A stretch of 64,000 nt of DNA from contig OY856411.1 of assembly GCA_963693085.1 (NCBI GenBank), forward strand, positions 68,065,001 to 68,129,000. The letters run 5' to 3'. Both the position numbers and the translations under genes were made by a program. Positions 22,434 to 36,380 of the stretch are shown here, piece after piece (the first letter of the stretch is position 1; each line of letters begins with the position of its first letter). The DNA is from Alisma plantago-aquatica. Its lineage: Eukaryota; Streptophyta; Magnoliopsida; Alismatales; Alismataceae. The notes under the pieces are model-generated. The model ran no database searches. It had not been told where the DNA came from and saw only the letters and a program-made list of their open reading frames with translations.

Positions 22434-22772
22434 CATGAAAGCAGCAGGTGCATTGGTTATCTCGAACGGCATAACCACAAACTCAAAATGACTATACCTC
22501 GTCTGAAAGGCTGACTTTGGTATGTCATCCTCCTTGATCCTCAACTGATGATATATGGATCGTAGATCGATCTTTGAAAACACTGTAGCACCACACAACT
22601 GATCAAACAAATCATCTATCCTCAGTAACGGGTACTTGTTCTTGATCGTGACCTTGTTCAACTGCCGGTAATCTATACAAAATCGGATCGAACCATCCTT
22701 CTTCTTGACGAACAACACAGGAGCACCCCAAGGCGACGTGCTTGGTCTGATGAAACCTTTGTCCAACAACTC
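22434..22772 (-). pseudogene. Reverse transcriptase N-terminal half of element A
   Basis: It reads [54 protein letters not shown] and [15 protein letters not shown], the fingers and first palm motifs of gypsy RT. It ends exactly at the CACTA junction and continues at 12368. A TAG at 22770-22772 separates it from the protease segment; relatives have Gln there (KKQLQELL), which fits CAG to TAG. Confidence 0.9.
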
Positions 22773-23400
22773 CTACAACTGCTTCTTCAACTCTGCCATC
22801 TCTCCTGGAGCCATCCTATACGGTGTCTGCGCAACTGGTTGTGTCCCTGGGACCAGATTGATCTCAAAATCAATCTCTTGGGGTGGGGGAACACCAGGAA
22901 ACTCCTCAGGAAACACATCTACAAACTCTCGGAAAACGGTCACCTCTTCAAGGCTAGGACCCTTCGCCCTTGTAGCCACAACGGTATCCACTACATGAGC
23001 TAAGAACGCCTCACATCCCTGTCGTAACAGCTTATCTGCCACCGTAGCTGATACCATACACGTCGGAAGAATCTTCCTATCACCCTGGAAGATCCACTTT
23101 GCTCCAACATCATCAAACTCCGCCTGCTTGGTACCGCAGTCTAAAACAACATTGTACCTCTCTAAGGTATCCATCCCAAGGATAACATCAAAACCACACA
23201 TATCAAGAGGTATGAGATCCACTTGAATGCGGTGTCCCGAGAAAGACAAGATACAAGACAGACACTCTTCTCGAAGCAACGAGGAACCAGCAAGAGGGGT
23301 TTCTAACAACAAACTATCCTTCTTACGACTAACAGATTAACAACATTTCTTAAGCATGCTATAGGCGATAAAAGAGTGTGTAGCACCTGGGTCAACCAGA
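22773..23400 (-). pseudogene. Aspartic protease region of element A
   Basis: The catalytic segment VDPGATHSFIAYS lies near 23360-23395, a form common in plant gypsy proteases. It is followed by a stop after KKCC. The long open part 22773-23312 then gives VDLIPLDMCGFDVILGMDTL, the second half of the protease fold, and the linker to RT (VPPPQEIDFEINLVPGTQPV). The enzyme would cut the polyprotein. Confidence 0.85.
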
Positions 23401-23639
23401 ACAGATATAAGGCAAGAATAATACATATCAGAATGAAATAACTCCATCTGACATGTCACTACTCGCGGGTTGACTATCTCCTTCGGCTGACTCATGGCAT
23501 AGAATCGAGTCGTTGCTTGCTATCCATGCCCTCTGCTTCCTTGAGCAGAAGATCCATCTTGAGACGCTTGACCGTGCCCTCATCCTCTGCTACCACTAGA
23601 CTATTGTCGATCCGATCCTTGAAGATTATGTCTCGGCTG

Positions 23640-24700
23640 TTGTGTCATTTCATCATCTTTGTAGGGATAACTCGACTTGCATGCCCTATCTGACCGCATG
23701 CATAACATGTCTTACCATCGACTCATGGCCTAGATGGCCCTGTCACTTCCACGGAAGCCAAACTTTGTGCCTTAGATGGTGAAGAAACACAATCTCTTCC
23801 TCTACTCGGAGACCACTGAGACGATCCACCAGGACCTCTCATCGCTGATGGTGCTGAAAACTTGTGCTTCTTAAAGCCACCAAACCTATGACCCTGAAAG
23901 TGAGCAAGTCTCTTCTTAGCCATAGACTCTCTCTTCTCCTTTACAGATCGTTCGATCCTACGGACGGATTCCACAAACATCGCAAGCCGCTCCCGGTTCT
24001 CCAACGCAGAAACCGGTGTCGTCAGCTCAGCACTCAAACCCTTCTCAAAACATCTGATCCGCTCCTGATCTGTCGTCGCCATGTGAGGAAAAAATCTCAA
24101 CAGATCCATGAACTTGGCCTCGTACTCGGTGATTTTCATCGTTCCCTGCCGTAGACTCTCAAACTAACTGATCTTCTCATCCAGATACGTCTTGGGAAAG
24201 TATCTACTGACGAACTCACGACGAAAGACCTCCCAACAGATCACCTCAACAGGCTGCTTCTCTTCCTCGATGGTCCACCAGTGATTAGCACTACCTTTCA
24301 GAAGGTAGACAGCGTGCTTTACTTTGTCTACTTCGAGGATGTCGAGGATCCGGAAAGCCTTCTCAAGACTTGTCAGCCACAGATCCACATCCGCTAGATC
24401 AGCTGTTCCAGCATAATCCGAAGCTCCAACTCGCCAGAGCCGCTCGAAGGTCTTCCCAATACCCGATGTTTCACCATGGGGAGCCTGTTCTCTCAGAGGA
24501 GGCACTAGCAATCGCTCAACCATGAGATTCATCATAGCCATCATCTGCCCTAAACGCTGTTGGTAAGTAGGATGCTCAAGAATGGCTGGGTCAGGTTGGG
24601 GGACCTCAGGCACCCAATCTTCATGTGCCTGACCTACTGCTCCATCAATAGATGTAGCATCGTTGTGCTCAACAACGAGTTCTTCATGGTTTCCAGACAT
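23640..24700 (-). pseudogene. gag of element A
   Basis: It starts at the ATG 24698-24700 (MSGNHEELVVEHNDAT). The gag core follows: VDLWLTSLEKAFRILD, KVKHAVYLLKGSANHWW, FRREFVSRYFPKTY, then ITEYEAKFMDLLRFFPHM and IRCFEKGLSAEL. A zinc-knuckle-like CYACGQIGHAS lies at about 23675-23707, but its fourth ligand is not a Cys. Stops interrupt at 24164 (TAG where Gln is expected) and near 23720, both in the same frame. Gag forms the virus-like particle that packages the RNA. Confidence 0.88.
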
Positions 24701-24808
24701 CTTGGCTTTTCTTCCGCTCAGGGGAGAAGATGATCATGAGAAAATCTGGAAATGCATAAGAACAGACACAACCTAGTCCTAGATCCCTGTAGACTCAGCG
24801 AACCTAAA

Positions 24809-24820
24809 GCTCTGATACCA
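24809..24820 (-). other. Primer binding site of element A
   Basis: The minus strand reads TGGTATCAGAGC, complementary to the 3' end of initiator tRNA-Met, five bases from the LTR edge at 24826. Confidence 0.9.
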
Positions 24821-24825
24821 AACAT

Positions 24826-27800
24826 TGTGGCAACACAACCCACTATCACACAGATAGCGAGGTGTTACGCGAAAACGTGCGGAAATCACCATAACCACAT
24901 ATTATTGAAAACACGGGTTAATTAAAACCGATTGCAGAAAAATGATAAACTAAGAAACATATTACATTCCAGTCCATATCCTGCAAGAAAACAAGTTACA
25001 TACATATACACAAGCCAGATACATGTTCACAGATTAGAGCAACAACTGTCTTGTCGTCACATGAGTTCATCACTTGTTCTTACATATAGAGACCCACATC
25101 CAGCCAACAGCAGGATATACAAAAACATCTACAGTTGTTCATCGGGAAACAATGTCAAAACACCGCCAAGGACCTGAGAGTACAGGGATGACTCTAGACT
25201 CTATCACAAAACATCCAAAACAGCAGCACATCCATGGCTTTCCTTCTACTATTCTTCTTACTGCTCGGCGACAACTCTGCGACCACCACCACGTCTAGCT
25301 CAACCACCTAAAAAGGGTGTAAACCAGTCGTGTGAGACAATTGAACATTGTCCCAGCAGGAAACATAACTCCCCGCCCAAACTACAAAACCTCAGATGAA
25401 CATATACATAAAGCAGTTAGCTGATGAGAAGTATAACAAGAGCAGTCTATGAAATAAAGCTATCTGAGCTTACCAGATGTAACCAAGTATTACATGTGAA
25501 ACATGATTAAAAAGACAAGATATCTGAGTTCTACTTCATATGAAGAACATATAAGTAACTACAAGATATAAAGAGAGTAACTACACAAACAAGGCCTCAA
25601 CCAATGTTTCGTGTTCGCCTTAAGAAGTATATACTAAACGGCTGGATTACGTTTTATTATGCCCTGAGGAAGTGAACCGTACCGTTCAAATCCAACCTTC
25701 AGCTGCGAAGCCCATAGCCGGTGCCATACAAGGTCAATGGAAGAGCCGGAATCCACGACCTCACCCCTCGTGGTTAGTACACGAGAAAAAAAGCAGGACC
25801 GCAGTCTCATGCTCAAGTGGTCTACAACCACAGGGTCAACTCCTCAGGCTACCCTTCCTCTAGCCCTCCTTGGTACAGGTCACGATGCTAGTAAAACTGA
25901 GCCACGAGCCTGATCACCATGCTCTGAGCCATGAACGCATTCATGCTCATCATATCACATATTTGGAGCCATGGGCCTGTTCACCATGCTCATCACATAT
26001 CTGAGTCTGCAACCACAACTGCACTCGTTTCCCTCTCTATTTGAGGCTAGGAGAAACCTCGCATATTCAAAAATATGCGCTCCGGGTTAACCCGTAGGAG
26101 AACTCGTTTCACCATCACCAAATCCTGACCGATGATGGATCTATGGCCAGGGCAATCTACATGATAGATTTCACTGTGATTAATTCGTATATTTTAGATG
26201 GATTGCAAGATTCACCCAAGTTGTATAACATGCAAGCTATAAAAGTAAATAAACAACATAAACTCAACATTATGCTTTTACTACAATTCACATCATACTG
26301 ATCCATCACAAGGATCCCACATCACATGTTATCACTTGGCCTCTTGCCAATCATCCGGATCCATCTCAAGGATCATCACATACCATGCGATCTCAATCCC
26401 TCCTCACATAGTGCCATTGCCTCTCAAGGCTTATATCATCATCACGGAACATCATTCATAATATACATGTCATCTCATTGTTCTCATATAATCATTCCTC
26501 ATATCCTGTCATTTGGCTATGCATTACCTGCATGGTTAGCATCATTCAGTAATCAACATGAATAACTTAGAAACTTATAATATCAACACAGGGTGACATT
26601 TAGGGTTGAGCATATTATTAACACAAAATAACATTAGTGGTTGTATCCTTTTCTTAACCATGCCTCATTTCATGATTTCATGTAAAAGTCATATCACCAA
26701 GCAAACGCTAATGCGTACTCATTATTACTCTTGGCATTATAAGACAAACAAGGTGCTCACACTCGTGTGTATAACCATATTAAGATTTGATGAACAAGCT
26801 TTATCATAAAGATCATTATCATGCAATGAGTCATCATAGATTAACAAAAGTATAGCCGACACATTAGATTTCTATGAAAAACCGAACCCTCACAAGAAGT
26901 ACTCAAAACCCTCACTAAAAACCATACCAGGAAGGGCTCACCCTCACCAAAGGTTGTACCGTGCAACACATGAAAGGTAACTCACCCGTGCACTATGTTG
27001 GGCAACACATACCACACGATCAGTGCAGGCATCAGGCGTGTCAGGTACTTGTGCCGTGCAGAAGAGTACCAGGCAACACGATTGGGCGATACAAGGCATA
27101 TCGTGCATGGGCGTGTTGTGCAAGGGTCTAAAATGCTCTGCCGGGCGAGCAACTCTGTAGGGCGAACAGTCTACTGGGCAAGCAACTCTGCCGGGAAGCA
27201 CGGTGCCAGGCAATATCAAACTCAAAGGCGTGCAAGGGTAGCGTGCACCTTATCCAGGCATACAGGGCTGGTGTCGGGCACCCAAAGTTGGCTCGCACAC
27301 CCAATACAACACAGAACTAACAACAACTACCAAGATGGGTGTACCGGGTAAGATGTTCCACAAGCGTGCCATGCAGGGGGTCTAGGTCAAGAGGGCTATC
27401 GGGCAGCACCTTCCCCTGCCCATATCATCCAAGGTACATATCAAACAAAGGTTATCTACTACCTCACACATGGACACCTGAAACCCTAGAAAAGGCTCAC
27501 CACCAAACTGAGCTCACCCTTCTAGCCCATGGTGAGAAGAGAGTGTTGCTTAAGAAACTAGGACACAAGCTCACCTCAATCGACTAAGAAGGAGGGGTAT
27601 TGCTCATGGCACTAGAAGCCAAACTCACTCTTCTAGACCAAGGGGAGAAAGGAGTGTTGCTCACCTACAAACCCTAGATCACAAGGATCGACCAACATGA
27701 AATCTAAACAAGAACCAAGCTACTTACATGCATATAAACAAGATTATAGTAAGAGATAGTGTAATTAGGGTTAGAAGTTATGCAACCCGCCTTAAGCACT

Positions 27801-28620
27801 CCAAGCTCCAAGCTCCAAACTCTAAGCACCACCAAGAAAGGGAGATGGAGACTCCAAGGCTATCGGCCACCACTTGCTCCTCCAAGGTGTGTCAGCCACT
27901 ACTTGCTCCTCCAAGGTGTGTCGGATGACAAGATTGCTCCTCCAAGGGTGTGTCGGCCACCACTCTTCTTCTTCAAGGGGATATCGACCACCACTAGCAA
28001 GGAAGGGGGTTGTGTCGTGCAACAAGGTGGAAAGGAACCAAAGGTACCTTAAGCTAAGGAAGGGACCGCCTATATAGAAGGAAGGGGAGGAGAAAACAAG
28101 GTTGGTCCAAGCAAGGTGTCACTCACCTAGGGACACTTGTCCTAGTGCACGAGCCACCACTCTAGAAAGATTCATCCACATGTCCAAGATGTGCTCCAAG
28201 TGTCCACTTAAGCAAGGTCAAGGCTAGGTCAAGCATCATGGGCGACACAACATGTTTCTCCTTAGGTGACAAACTCCCTTGGCCGATACACATCCACACT
28301 TGGCCAATACAAGGCTCAACCTTAAGCAAAACAAGGCACCTCAAGGCCCAAATAGATCAACTAGGCCCAAAAGAACTCAAGCAACGAGCCCAAGCCTACC
28401 TCTCTACACAAGAGGAAGCAAAGAGAGGGAGGAACACCACACAAGGTGGCAAACTTGCCTACAAAACCCCAGACTTGGTTTATTTGCATGTAGCACCTCC
28501 AACTCGCAACAAAGCACAACCAAACCCTAATCACCACTAAAGGTGATTAGCAAGCATCAGAGCACCAGGGTTAAGCAAAGCAAACAAGGTAAGCCCTAAA
28601 AAAAGGCCAGGGTCCTTACA
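24826..28620 (-). repeat. 5' LTR of element A
   Basis: This is the partner of 6136-9932, with TG...CA ends. The TATA-like TCTATATAGG (minus strand) is at about 28068-28077. The blocks shared with elements B and C are at about 25168-25185 and 25330-25380. Confidence 0.92.
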
Positions 28621-29799
28621 ATTTCCACTTCATAACAAGTTCATTATCATGACTATAGAATCTGGGTATTTGAATCCTCATCTCATCATAGAACACTTGT
28701 TACCGCTTATTAGGTAACTTCATATCTTCTGGTCATCTGACCCAGGACATCATAATTCATGCTACACAATGTATTGCACATAGTACACAAAGCTCAGTGA
28801 TTCTTACTCCACAAAGCATATGAAGGTTTATAAAAACTATAAAACATTCTCAATAAACAAGCATCACAGTCCATACCTGGCTATGCTTCTCATCTCATCA
28901 TCCCTGCATGATTAGTATTCATGATAACAATTATAATGCTTTCATCTTATCATCCCTTTTTAGGGTTCATGATTACTCTTTCACATCAGTATCATACAAC
29001 ACTAAGTAATACCACTGTTCCCTCTTCAGGGTTTATAGTATCTTTTATATCAGCACCCTTCATTGGGGTTTTTCATAAATAACCACTTGGGTTCTTAAGA
29101 TCATATTATTAATGATCATCCCTATTCCATTTCTTTTCAAATCTAGAGACCAAAATAGATATCATAAGTATTCAAACATACATATATATCCTCATCATTC
29201 ATCATTGAATGTAATATCAACACAAGGTATGAATTTATCTCTCATCTTTATCAAAATAGGATTGTATCATAGTCTATTAATTTGGATTAATCTTTTCATA
29301 AGGCATGTTATCCTACAATAAGCAAGGTGCATTACATCTCATTGTAACAATTAACATGACACATTTCATGTATCATTTATTCCAATTATGATGGACTTAT
29401 AACACATCCTGGTATATCAGAATTGGGGTGTTAAATGTGATATCTATCATACCTTGATGTATCACTTCCCTCAAAACCTTCATCTTTCTTGAGTTTATTC
29501 ACTTAGCTTGTATTAGGGTATTTCTCATCCTAATACTTATGCACTAGATCATCACATTCATTATGCAATGTATTGGTCATGATTCATCTATTTTAGAAAA
29601 CACAACCATTGTCAAAGATATGGACTCACCCTTGAGTCAAGGACTATTAATGTAAGGATATCCATAATAAACCCCTCTAGGTATTTCATTTGTCAAAACA
29701 TTAATCACTATTCCATTAATAGGAATAAGATTTCCATCAATATAATTGAGGTTCACTTAGCATCTCACAAACATATATAGATTTCACCTAGAATCACTC

Positions 29800-30250
29800 T
29801 TTATTAGGGTATCACATAACATCCTTCAATATTAGGGTTTCACCTGGTATTATGTGAAATTAAGATTTCACAACACATCACACGGTGTTAAGGCTTCACA
29901 TTAGCATTAACGGCACTACATATATTAGGGTTTCATATACCTTTATCCTATTTCAGGGATTATGGTTTACCATTCACATTCAAGTGGGGTTTCTCTTTCC
30001 TCATACCCAAATTAGGGTTAGGATATACAATTCCCAATAAATTAGGGTTTCCTTCATTGTTATATTAAGTTAGGGGTTACATCATCACCCTATATTATGG
30101 TTTCACTAAGCTTTGCCCTTAAATTAAGGTTTCATATAACCTTTCTCTAATTTAGGATCAAGGTACATCAATCTTTTCAATGTAGATTCCATGATCTCAT
30201 AATATGGATCAAACCCTAATTACACATTTATTCACAATGAGAGAATTAGG
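29800..30250 (-). repeat. Cluster of telo-box-like motifs in LTR of element B
   Basis: Repeated TTAGGGTTTCA or TTAGGGTT (minus strand AAACCCTAA) occur at irregular spacing. They are interspersed and degenerate, not a telomere array. Confidence 0.7.
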
Positions 30251-30764
30251 GCTTATTAAGTAAGAAATCATCTCTCCCATTCACTCTCTCTCTTTCATCC
30301 TCTCCAGGATGTTAACTATTCAAAGATTAATCTTGGCCAACTCTTTACTTGAGTACACAAAGCTAGGTTTAACCTTCATAATCATCATGGGTCTACATCA
30401 TTAATGATCACATAGCTAATTGAACTTTGATCATATTAGATGTCCAAATGGTCAAATCAATTAAATCATCAATTATATAAGGAATTCAAAAGAATTGACC
30501 AATTAAACTTTCAATTCCACAAAGTGATCAATTGGGTTAACCAGTAAAATCTTCAAATGCGTTAAGTATCTAAATAGGTTCACCATATTGGACCTTCAAT
30601 TACATGAGGTATTCAAATGGATTAACCATGTTGATCTTCACAAAGTTAATTACTGATACCCTCAATGATCTTGGTTCTCATACATTAATTGGTTGATAAC
30701 CATTTGAACAAGTTATACTTGAAACCAATTGGACAAAGTAGGTATTGAAACCATTTGCACTTTG

Positions 30765-30862
30765 GGTCTCCAAACGGTTTGAGATCGTTTGGTCCTAAAT
30801 GGTCTTGAGACTGTTTGGTCCCAAACGGTCTGGAGACCGTTTGGTCCAAACCTTCTCAAAAC
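30765..30862. repeat. AAACGGT-type palindrome cluster in LTR of element B
   Basis: Several copies of CCAAACGGTCTTGAGACCGT-like inverted repeats occur in a row, some with single changes. Equivalent clusters are at 1317-1345, 31140-31210, 31370-31430, 55360-55460, 55750-55810 and 63150-63270. Confidence 0.75.
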
Positions 30863-33800
30863 CGCATGGACCAAAAAGACACTTCAACACTCAATCGACT
30901 CAATGTTTCAATCCATGGAACAATTACAAATTGAACCACTAAAGTATTCATCAATTGGAACAATGAATCACCATTCAATTAAACCTTCAATTTAGGGTTT
31001 TGAACCCAATTGAAATAGGTTTGATAATCAAGAATTCATCACTTACGGTTTGAAATCGAGGATCCATCAATGGTTGACATTGTGGAATCAAATCAATTGA
31101 AATCAATAAACTATCATCATCGCATGATATAACATGACCTCAAACGGTCTTGGATGACCACCAAACGGTCTTGAGACCATTTGGTTGATCTACAAATGGT
31201 CTTGAGACCATTTACCCATTCCATAATCAAAAACCATGACATCCGATTAGGGTTTTGGACCATTGGATTGATTATCAAATTAGCACTTAGTTGCAATTCA
31301 ATTTGGTACCATTGGAACTTCAAACACTTATCCTTACTTAACCTAGACCTCCAAATGGTCTTGGGTGACCCCCAAACGGTCTTGAGACCGTTTGGGTGAT
31401 CCCCAAACGGTTTTTAAACCATTTGGGTCAATCAACCCAAAATATCATCTCAACCAATTTCAAAATCAGCACTTAGCCGATTAGGGTTTGCAATTAAGGA
31501 ATCAATCAAATTTGAAAACATCAAGATCAACCAATTGAAACCATTGGATCAAGATCCAAGTACCACAACATATATCTTCAAATGGTCAACCATCTCAAAC
31601 GGTCAACCATTCCAAGCGGTTTGAGATCCAAACCACCAAACGGTTTGGTGCAACTGTTTGGACTCAACATTGAAACCGTTTGCCCTAGATATTTGGGGAG
31701 GTGTGTTCTTATGATTATGTCATCATCATCAAGCTCCAAACTCATGAAATATACCGTGATTTTGATGGAGATTGCATCAATCAACCAAACTTTATTTCGG
31801 AAATGTAGAACCAATTGATAAGGAATTGATTGCAATAATAAAATTAAGGGTTCAAGTTATAAAACCCACCTACAATTGATCTCCAAAGCTCCAAGCTCAC
31901 GGAAAAAATGGTGGATGCAACTCCTTTCACTATTCCAAGGGTCTTCCTCAAGATTTGAGTGAAAAGAATTGGTTAGAATTGAAGAGGGAATCAAGTTATG
32001 AAAGATCCATGCATTGATTTTCAATTTTCACCATGGATTCAAGGTGAAAGGAGGCCAAGAACCTTAAAAACAGGTTGGGGGTCGTCCTCCTGATCCTACA
32101 CAGCTCCTGGGTCGTTTTACAAGCAAGGGGAAAGAAAGGAATCCGAAAAAGCCTTTGTTTTCGCTTGGAAAGGGTACTTTTATAATAAAAAAATTGATGA
32201 GAGAGAAAATTATTTATAAATGTCTTTTAATTCCAAAATTGTTGCCACCACTTCCCCCTTGGTTTCTTGAATGCAAGGGAATCTCTATCCCCACCGAGTT
32301 CCCTTCCATTATTCATGAATTAAGGGAAAAGAAATTAAGCACCTTAACCCTTATAATAAGAATATCCATTTTTGAGTGGAAATTCTTTTTCTTATTATAA
32401 TGGTGAGTGGAATTTCACCTCGTTAGGATATTCTTGTGCCTTTGCAAGGATTTAATCTCATCCACACACATATGAATTCAACCATTTTAATTTTGGTTGA
32501 AAGCCCTTTAATTAATACATTCATTTTTGCCCTAAATTGAATTAGGGTTTCACTTAGGATTAAATCTTGATTATTTTAATATCAAGATTCTATCTCCTCC
32601 AACTTAATTCAAATGAGGCGCCCCTCTCATTTTCCTTACTCTACATGATTCCCAGAAACATTAGGGACCTTATTGAAGTGGTAATTTGCATGTTGAACCC
32701 TAGGTTTTGGGTAAATTGCATATTACACCAAAACTAGGTTTTAATGCACAAGGATTGCTTTACAAGCTTAAACTTGGTACCCAAGCTTGTGAAAACCATA
32801 CCACTACATCATATTAATTATTATGTTGTCTTAACATTAGAGGAACATTTTATCATGTGCAATTTGCAAGTTAACCCCTCAACTTGGGTAATTTGCACTT
32901 TAGTCCAAAATAAGCAAACATTGCTTCATCATTGTTCAAACAGGACCAAAATTGAAACATAAGTTTCTTGAGAGCCTTAATTAATTTTCAAAGGATAACC
33001 ACAAGCATCTAATCATCCTTATAAAGCAAAACACCTAGGGTTAGAATATAACCCAGGTCAGGGATGTTACAGTATTCATCTTCTTCCACATTTAAATTCT
33101 CATATTCTTGTCTTCTATGGTGTGACACTTGGTCCATATGGAGAATTTAAAATTAGCTACCAAGGACCAAGAGAAAAGTATATTCCATTAGTCACTCTAT
33201 ATACTTTCATCTGGTTGAGAGTTTCACTCACTAAAAGATGTTATTACTAATATATCTAAGCTAGATGATAAAAAGTTAGGCAATTAACAAGAAGTTTTTG
33301 TTCATGGAACCAAATTCAAACTTCAATCCCAACTAGAAATCTTCCAGTCAGAATCCCTTGTTTATTATGAGATAATGGAGTGTACTAATTTGTGGCCCTT
33401 CTGTTTAAAAACTCAATCATTACCTTAACACTCAAATATAATGTTCGAATATCTCAATAATGAACAACCCAGTATTTGGGTTCAAAATGTCATGTGGGAT
33501 ATTTTCTATAATCTGTACTCTAACCTCCCCTGATGGGTGGTTCTTTCTCCCCAATTGAGAACCCCCCTCTGCCATCTTCTGTTGTTGACTCATTGTCCTT
33601 CCCACCCCACTGTAGACATTACCCTCCATGCTGCCACTTCCTTCCTCCTTCTGCATTGTTCGTCTCTGTCCCACATCCCATATTGCTGCCATCCCATGTA
33701 ACCATGCCTCTTTTCCCCTGCCTCCCCTCCATCCACAACTAGTGGGTCTGTGCGGACCACTAGCTATTGGGAAATTATCAACAGTGTCCGCTGTTGGCAT

Positions 33801-35984
33801 GTAAGGGGAGGCCAAATGTTGGACGAAATCAAGGGGGCGATGGCTAGAATGGGGACTCGAGGAAGGTGATTGGGTGCTATATGCAGGGAGAGATTCTAAG
33901 TTGGCGAGGAAGAACAAATTTGTGGTGGATGATGGTAGAATAGCTATTAAAAATCATCATCTAATCCTCATCCTCAACCATGTTGGGGTTGACTACATGG
34001 GTGGAAGCATAGTTATTCCAAAAAAAAATGGTCCATGTGATATAATCAAGCTAGACACTAAGTCCAACCATGTTTTGTGAGTAATTTTGAAATGGTGTGA
34101 CATACCAAGGTAAAGGTAGTAGTTCTAGGAAACTACCCTTCAAATATTAAAATTGTTTTATTAATACTCTATTGTCTGCCAGTAACTAGACTAGAGCATC
34201 AACGCAAACATTTTATCTTATGGATGGGGGGATGAATGAGGACAATGCATTAACGAAAAAAGTAGGGACGAGTAAAATTTGTTGCCGTAAATAATTCCAA
34301 GAGCAACAAACTAATTTTGTTTTGATTATTGTTTTATCCAATCAAAGCCAAATCTTTCTACAGACGTGGATACTATCCCAATTTCGCTGTAATATTTTCT
34401 AGCTTTTACTTTCCCATAATATCATTAATTTTTTTTAATACAATATTATGCATGTTTCTATGTTATTGGTGGGATCAAAATTTGGCAGATGCGTCTCCGG
34501 AGGAATTTTTTTATGTTGTGTTCCCCATGTAATCGATTGTTTCCCTTTTCCTTTTCTCTAATCTAGTCATTGCCACCCATACCCCTTGCGTATCCTACAA
34601 TGGAAAACTAGAAGTGGCGACGGCAAGAATAGGTGGAATCACATCTGGGTCAGTGGCCTCTAAAATCATAGTAGTAAGCTTCTTCCCCTTCATCTTCATA
34701 TAACTTTCTTCCCCTTCCTCTTCTCATTGCCTTCCTCCTCGCAAAGGGCACCGGTAGCAGGCGGAGGAAAGATTCTAATCATATAGAAACCAACTTCTAG
34801 GGCGGAAGGCAAGACATGAACTGGGAGTAGGCTCTGCCGAGCAAATTTACCAAATGGCAGAGGTAGAGGAAAGGGGCGCCACCCAAAAACACACACCAGT
34901 TTTTCAATATGTAAGTAAATCTGAAGACATATCTCCCCCAAAACAGTCTAACGCAGAGTCAATTCCCAAAAAATTTGGAGGCACACATATCCTATTATAT
35001 TCAAACATGACTTATATTTCTAACTGTAGTAATCATAGTGGCCAACATGGAAATCACAGTAATCACATTGTAATAATCTTGTTTACTTTTGCAATGGTGG
35101 TGTTTAGTGGCTGAGTTTTACATCAATTAGATAATCGTTTTAAAGCATTCCTCTAAACCGTATGCGTTCTACGAGTCAGGTATGTTGTTGTCTTGTAGTT
35201 CTCCTAGGTGTCTCTTTATAGAAATCTGACAGTCTACTAAACAAAAACATGAGAAAATCACATGTCCTTGGTGTCATTGCTTATCAGTTATGGATGAGAC
35301 TGACTACCGCCTCATGACCATCTCTTGGATACGTTACCCTACTAAAGATAAATTAAATTACTCGAGGAGGTTATTTGATGGCCATTAAGCAACTCCAAGA
35401 TAAATCAAATTACCAGAGGATGCTATTAACTCCATAGCTCCGCTATTCTTGCATTCGATATTCTTCCTCACCTACTTGCATATGAATTTTCTCACTCACA
35501 TATTCTATCTGATACATGCAGTGTCAACAAAGGACTTTGAGTTCTATAGTATGGACACCAAGGGACCATTTCATACACCAACATGTAAACAAACCAGAAT
35601 TCTTTTACTATCGTTAAGGTTCAACTTCGTATTTGTTTGTATAATTACATCAATCAACAATGGATCTGCTGTTTATTATTTATGAAATTCCAAAACTATC
35701 AAAGGGATTCAAAATTTATAAGGAAATGTATGCAAAGTTTAACAATGATGAAATAATTCAAATGATTCCATGCTTTACATAACCACAACAAGAACCATGT
35801 TTTTATTTTATCAATTTTGGTGCATAATATATCTCCGGTTTTGAATTTTATATACTTGTTATTGTCCCCTCAATATCTTATTGTTGGATCCTCTTCTTTC
35901 AAATTATTTTAAATGATATTTTCCAATCTGATAAGTGCATAGTCATTACTTTGCATCATTAAGACTTGCATGCCCCCACCCAAG

Positions 35985-36235
35985 GAATGAAGTTTCATTG
36001 AAATTGGTTAAATTTTGTCAAAAATTTCGATTTCGATGGGATCTGGTACCAAAACGTGTGACTATGTTGATTTCGGTCGAATCTGTTACCAAGATTGCAT
36101 TTATCAAATTTTCGATAAAAATTTAGACGATTTCAATGAATTTTGCCAAATTTCCACAATTTCAAGGTTTTTTGTGCACACTTCAAAATTTTCGATGGAA
36201 ATTTCGTCAAAATTTCGATAATTGCAATCCTTGTT
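35985..36235. repeat. Degenerate AAATTTCGAT-type repeat
   Basis: AAATTTCGAT or ATTTTCGAT recurs about eight times in both orientations within 250 bp. The origin is not recognised. Confidence 0.5.
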
Positions 36236-36380
36236 GTTATTGTTGTTTTTTGAAGAGTAAAAGGGGATTGGGATTATTCCACCATTTAGTACTCATACAT
36301 AGTATATACTTATAGCAGTATATCATGATTGCATTGCATTTCTGAATATTTGCTATTCAAATTATTAAATACTTATGTGA

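Larger units (their letters stand above)
6136..28620 (-). mobile_element. Element A: full-length Ty3/gypsy chromovirus (Tekay/Del-like), split by CACTA
   Basis: Two LTRs of about 3.8 kb (6136-9932 and 24826-28620) start TGTGGCAACAC and end GGTCCTTACA. Between them, on the minus strand, are a primer site, gag, protease, RT, RNase H, integrase and a C-terminal chromodomain, in the order typical of chromoviruses. The flanking 5-mers are ATTTT (6131-6135) and ATTTC (28621-28625), a TSD with one change. The RT is interrupted at 12368/22431 by the CACTA transposon. Every coding domain has nonsense codons or frameshifts, so A cannot move on its own now. It lies inside the 5' LTR of element B. Confidence 0.93.
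1283..33071 (-). mobile_element. Element B: gag-remnant Ty3/gypsy retrotransposon with giant LTRs, interrupted
   Basis: Read on the minus strand, the 5' LTR is 5281-33071 (split by element A), the primer site is 5261-5272, the interior is 3040-5280 and the 3' LTR is 1283-3039, cut on its far side by a Sirevirus LTR. The 5' LTR without the insertion is about 5.3 kb. It ends in TTACA at 33071, followed by GTATT as the possible TSD. The interior is only about 2.2 kb and holds no recognisable pol. The gag start, leader and primer site resemble element A, so B is best read as a non-autonomous member of the chromovirus (Tekay/Del-like) group. The full extent is not seen because the 3' LTR continues left of the window. 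Confidence 0.75.
28626..33071 (-). repeat. 5' LTR of element B, main segment
   Basis: It continues from 6135 across element A and runs to TTACA at 33071. It is AT-rich and non-coding, with telo-box-like motifs at 29800-30250 and AAACGGTCT...AGACCGTTT palindromes at about 30770-30860 and 31140-31210. From 31340 on it matches the 3' LTR at 1283-3039. Confidence 0.8.

Noticed and set aside
9945..24700. Endogenous pararetrovirus instead of a retrotransposon
   Set aside because: LTRs, TSD, primer site, integrase and a chromodomain are all present, and no movement-protein or caulimovirus coat features are seen.
33432..33917. 161-codon minus-strand open frame as a host gene
   Set aside because: Pro/Ser/Gly-rich with no recognisable family or splice partners; kept only as part of unassigned DNA.
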